A stretch of 5,447 nucleotides of DNA, taken from NCBI GenBank assembly GCA_039177895.1, contig JBCDFO010000339.1, forward strand, positions 1 through 5,447, in the 5' to 3' direction. The notes beneath the pieces are model-generated. The model was not told where the DNA came from. It saw only the letters and a list, made by a program, of their open reading frames with translations, and searched no databases. Positions within the stretch are counted from its first letter, which is position 1, and every line of letters starts with the position of its first letter. The DNA is from JBCBEX01 sp039177895. Its GTDB lineage: Bacteria > Bacteroidota > Rhodothermia > Rhodothermales > Rubricoccaceae. The translations under genes were made by a program, and so were the position numbers. Below, in pieces: positions 5,258-5,447 of this stretch.

Positions 5258-5447
5258 ATGGCTGTCGACACCCTCGCCCGCGGCCAAGCGGTTGCCAAGC
5301 CGAAGCCGTTCACACGCTACAGAGTGCGCACCGGCATGTTTGCCTGGATGCTGCACCGCCTCACCGGCCTCGCGCTCGTGGGCTACCTCGTGGTTCATGT
5401 GTGGGGGCTCCGTGCGATCACCAACGCCGAGGCCTACAACCTGCTGA
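5258..5447 (+). CDS. sdhC: Succinate dehydrogenase cytochrome b subunit, N-terminal part (cut by window edge)
   Basis: Membrane anchor of complex II, which holds heme b and passes electrons from succinate oxidation to quinone. The first 63 residues are present. Residues 1-28 are a polar, basic cytoplasmic tail (KPKPFTRYRVRTG). MLHRLTGLALVGYLVVHVWG (31-50) then forms the first membrane helix. The HRLTG motif (H33, R34) is the SdhC signature near the quinone and heme site; H47 is a second histidine in the helix. The heme ligand helix would lie beyond the window. The sequence resembles the short two-subunit anchor type (SdhC plus SdhD; Thermus and actinobacterial enzymes) more than the b558-type anchor common in other Bacteroidota; this is a judgement from 63 residues. 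ATG 5258 has no Shine-Dalgarno, like the other two genes. gltA ends 299 bases upstream on the same strand. Confidence 0.85.
   Translation, partial: MAVDTLARGQAVAKPKPFTRYRVRTGMFAWMLHRLTGLALVGYLVVHVWGLRAITNAEAYNLL

Overview
The window looks like a piece of chromosome from a high-GC member of the Bacteroidota, most likely of the Salinibacter/Rhodothermales type. This placement is an inference. It rests on a Bacteroidota-style RNase E/G protein without zinc-link cysteines, the absence of any Shine-Dalgarno sequence before all three genes, and a Bacteroidota-type promoter candidate (TTTG, 19 bases, TACCTTG) ahead of the last gene.

Layout. Bases 1-2976, minus strand: almost all of an RNase E/G family endoribonuclease (rng), running off the left edge probably just short of its stop. 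Its S1 RNA-binding domain is split by an insert of roughly 440-460 residues made of alternating basic (RGG/RS-like) and acidic Ala/Ser/Asp/Glu blocks. Bases 2977-3809: an 833-base gap between the divergent genes rng and gltA with no convincing gene. Its rng-proximal part (3021-3337) is packed with inverted repeats, including a perfect 21-bp interrupted palindrome. Bases 3810-4958, plus strand: a complete 382-residue citrate synthase (gltA) with all expected catalytic residues. Bases 4959-5257: a spacer holding a GC-rich hairpin right after the gltA stop, the promoter candidate, a small hairpin and a perfect 26-bp AT-rich palindrome. Bases 5258-5447, plus strand: the start of sdhC, the cytochrome b membrane anchor of succinate dehydrogenase, cut by the right edge.

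How the genes fit together. gltA and sdhC are both TCA-cycle genes on the same strand, but the spacer between them carries its own promoter and hairpin signals, so sdhC (presumably followed by the rest of sdh) may be a separately controlled unit. rng is divergent and functionally unrelated. Its long, hairpin-rich upstream region would fit a structured leader through which RNase E/G levels are self-controlled, by analogy with E. coli rne.

The strongest candidate for something new is the RNase with a charge-patterned disordered scaffold inserted in its S1 domain instead of attached at its C-terminus. Second is the pair of perfect palindromes in the two spacers. Much of the plus strand opposite rng is open in other frames, but those frames are shadows of the low-complexity, high-GC gene.
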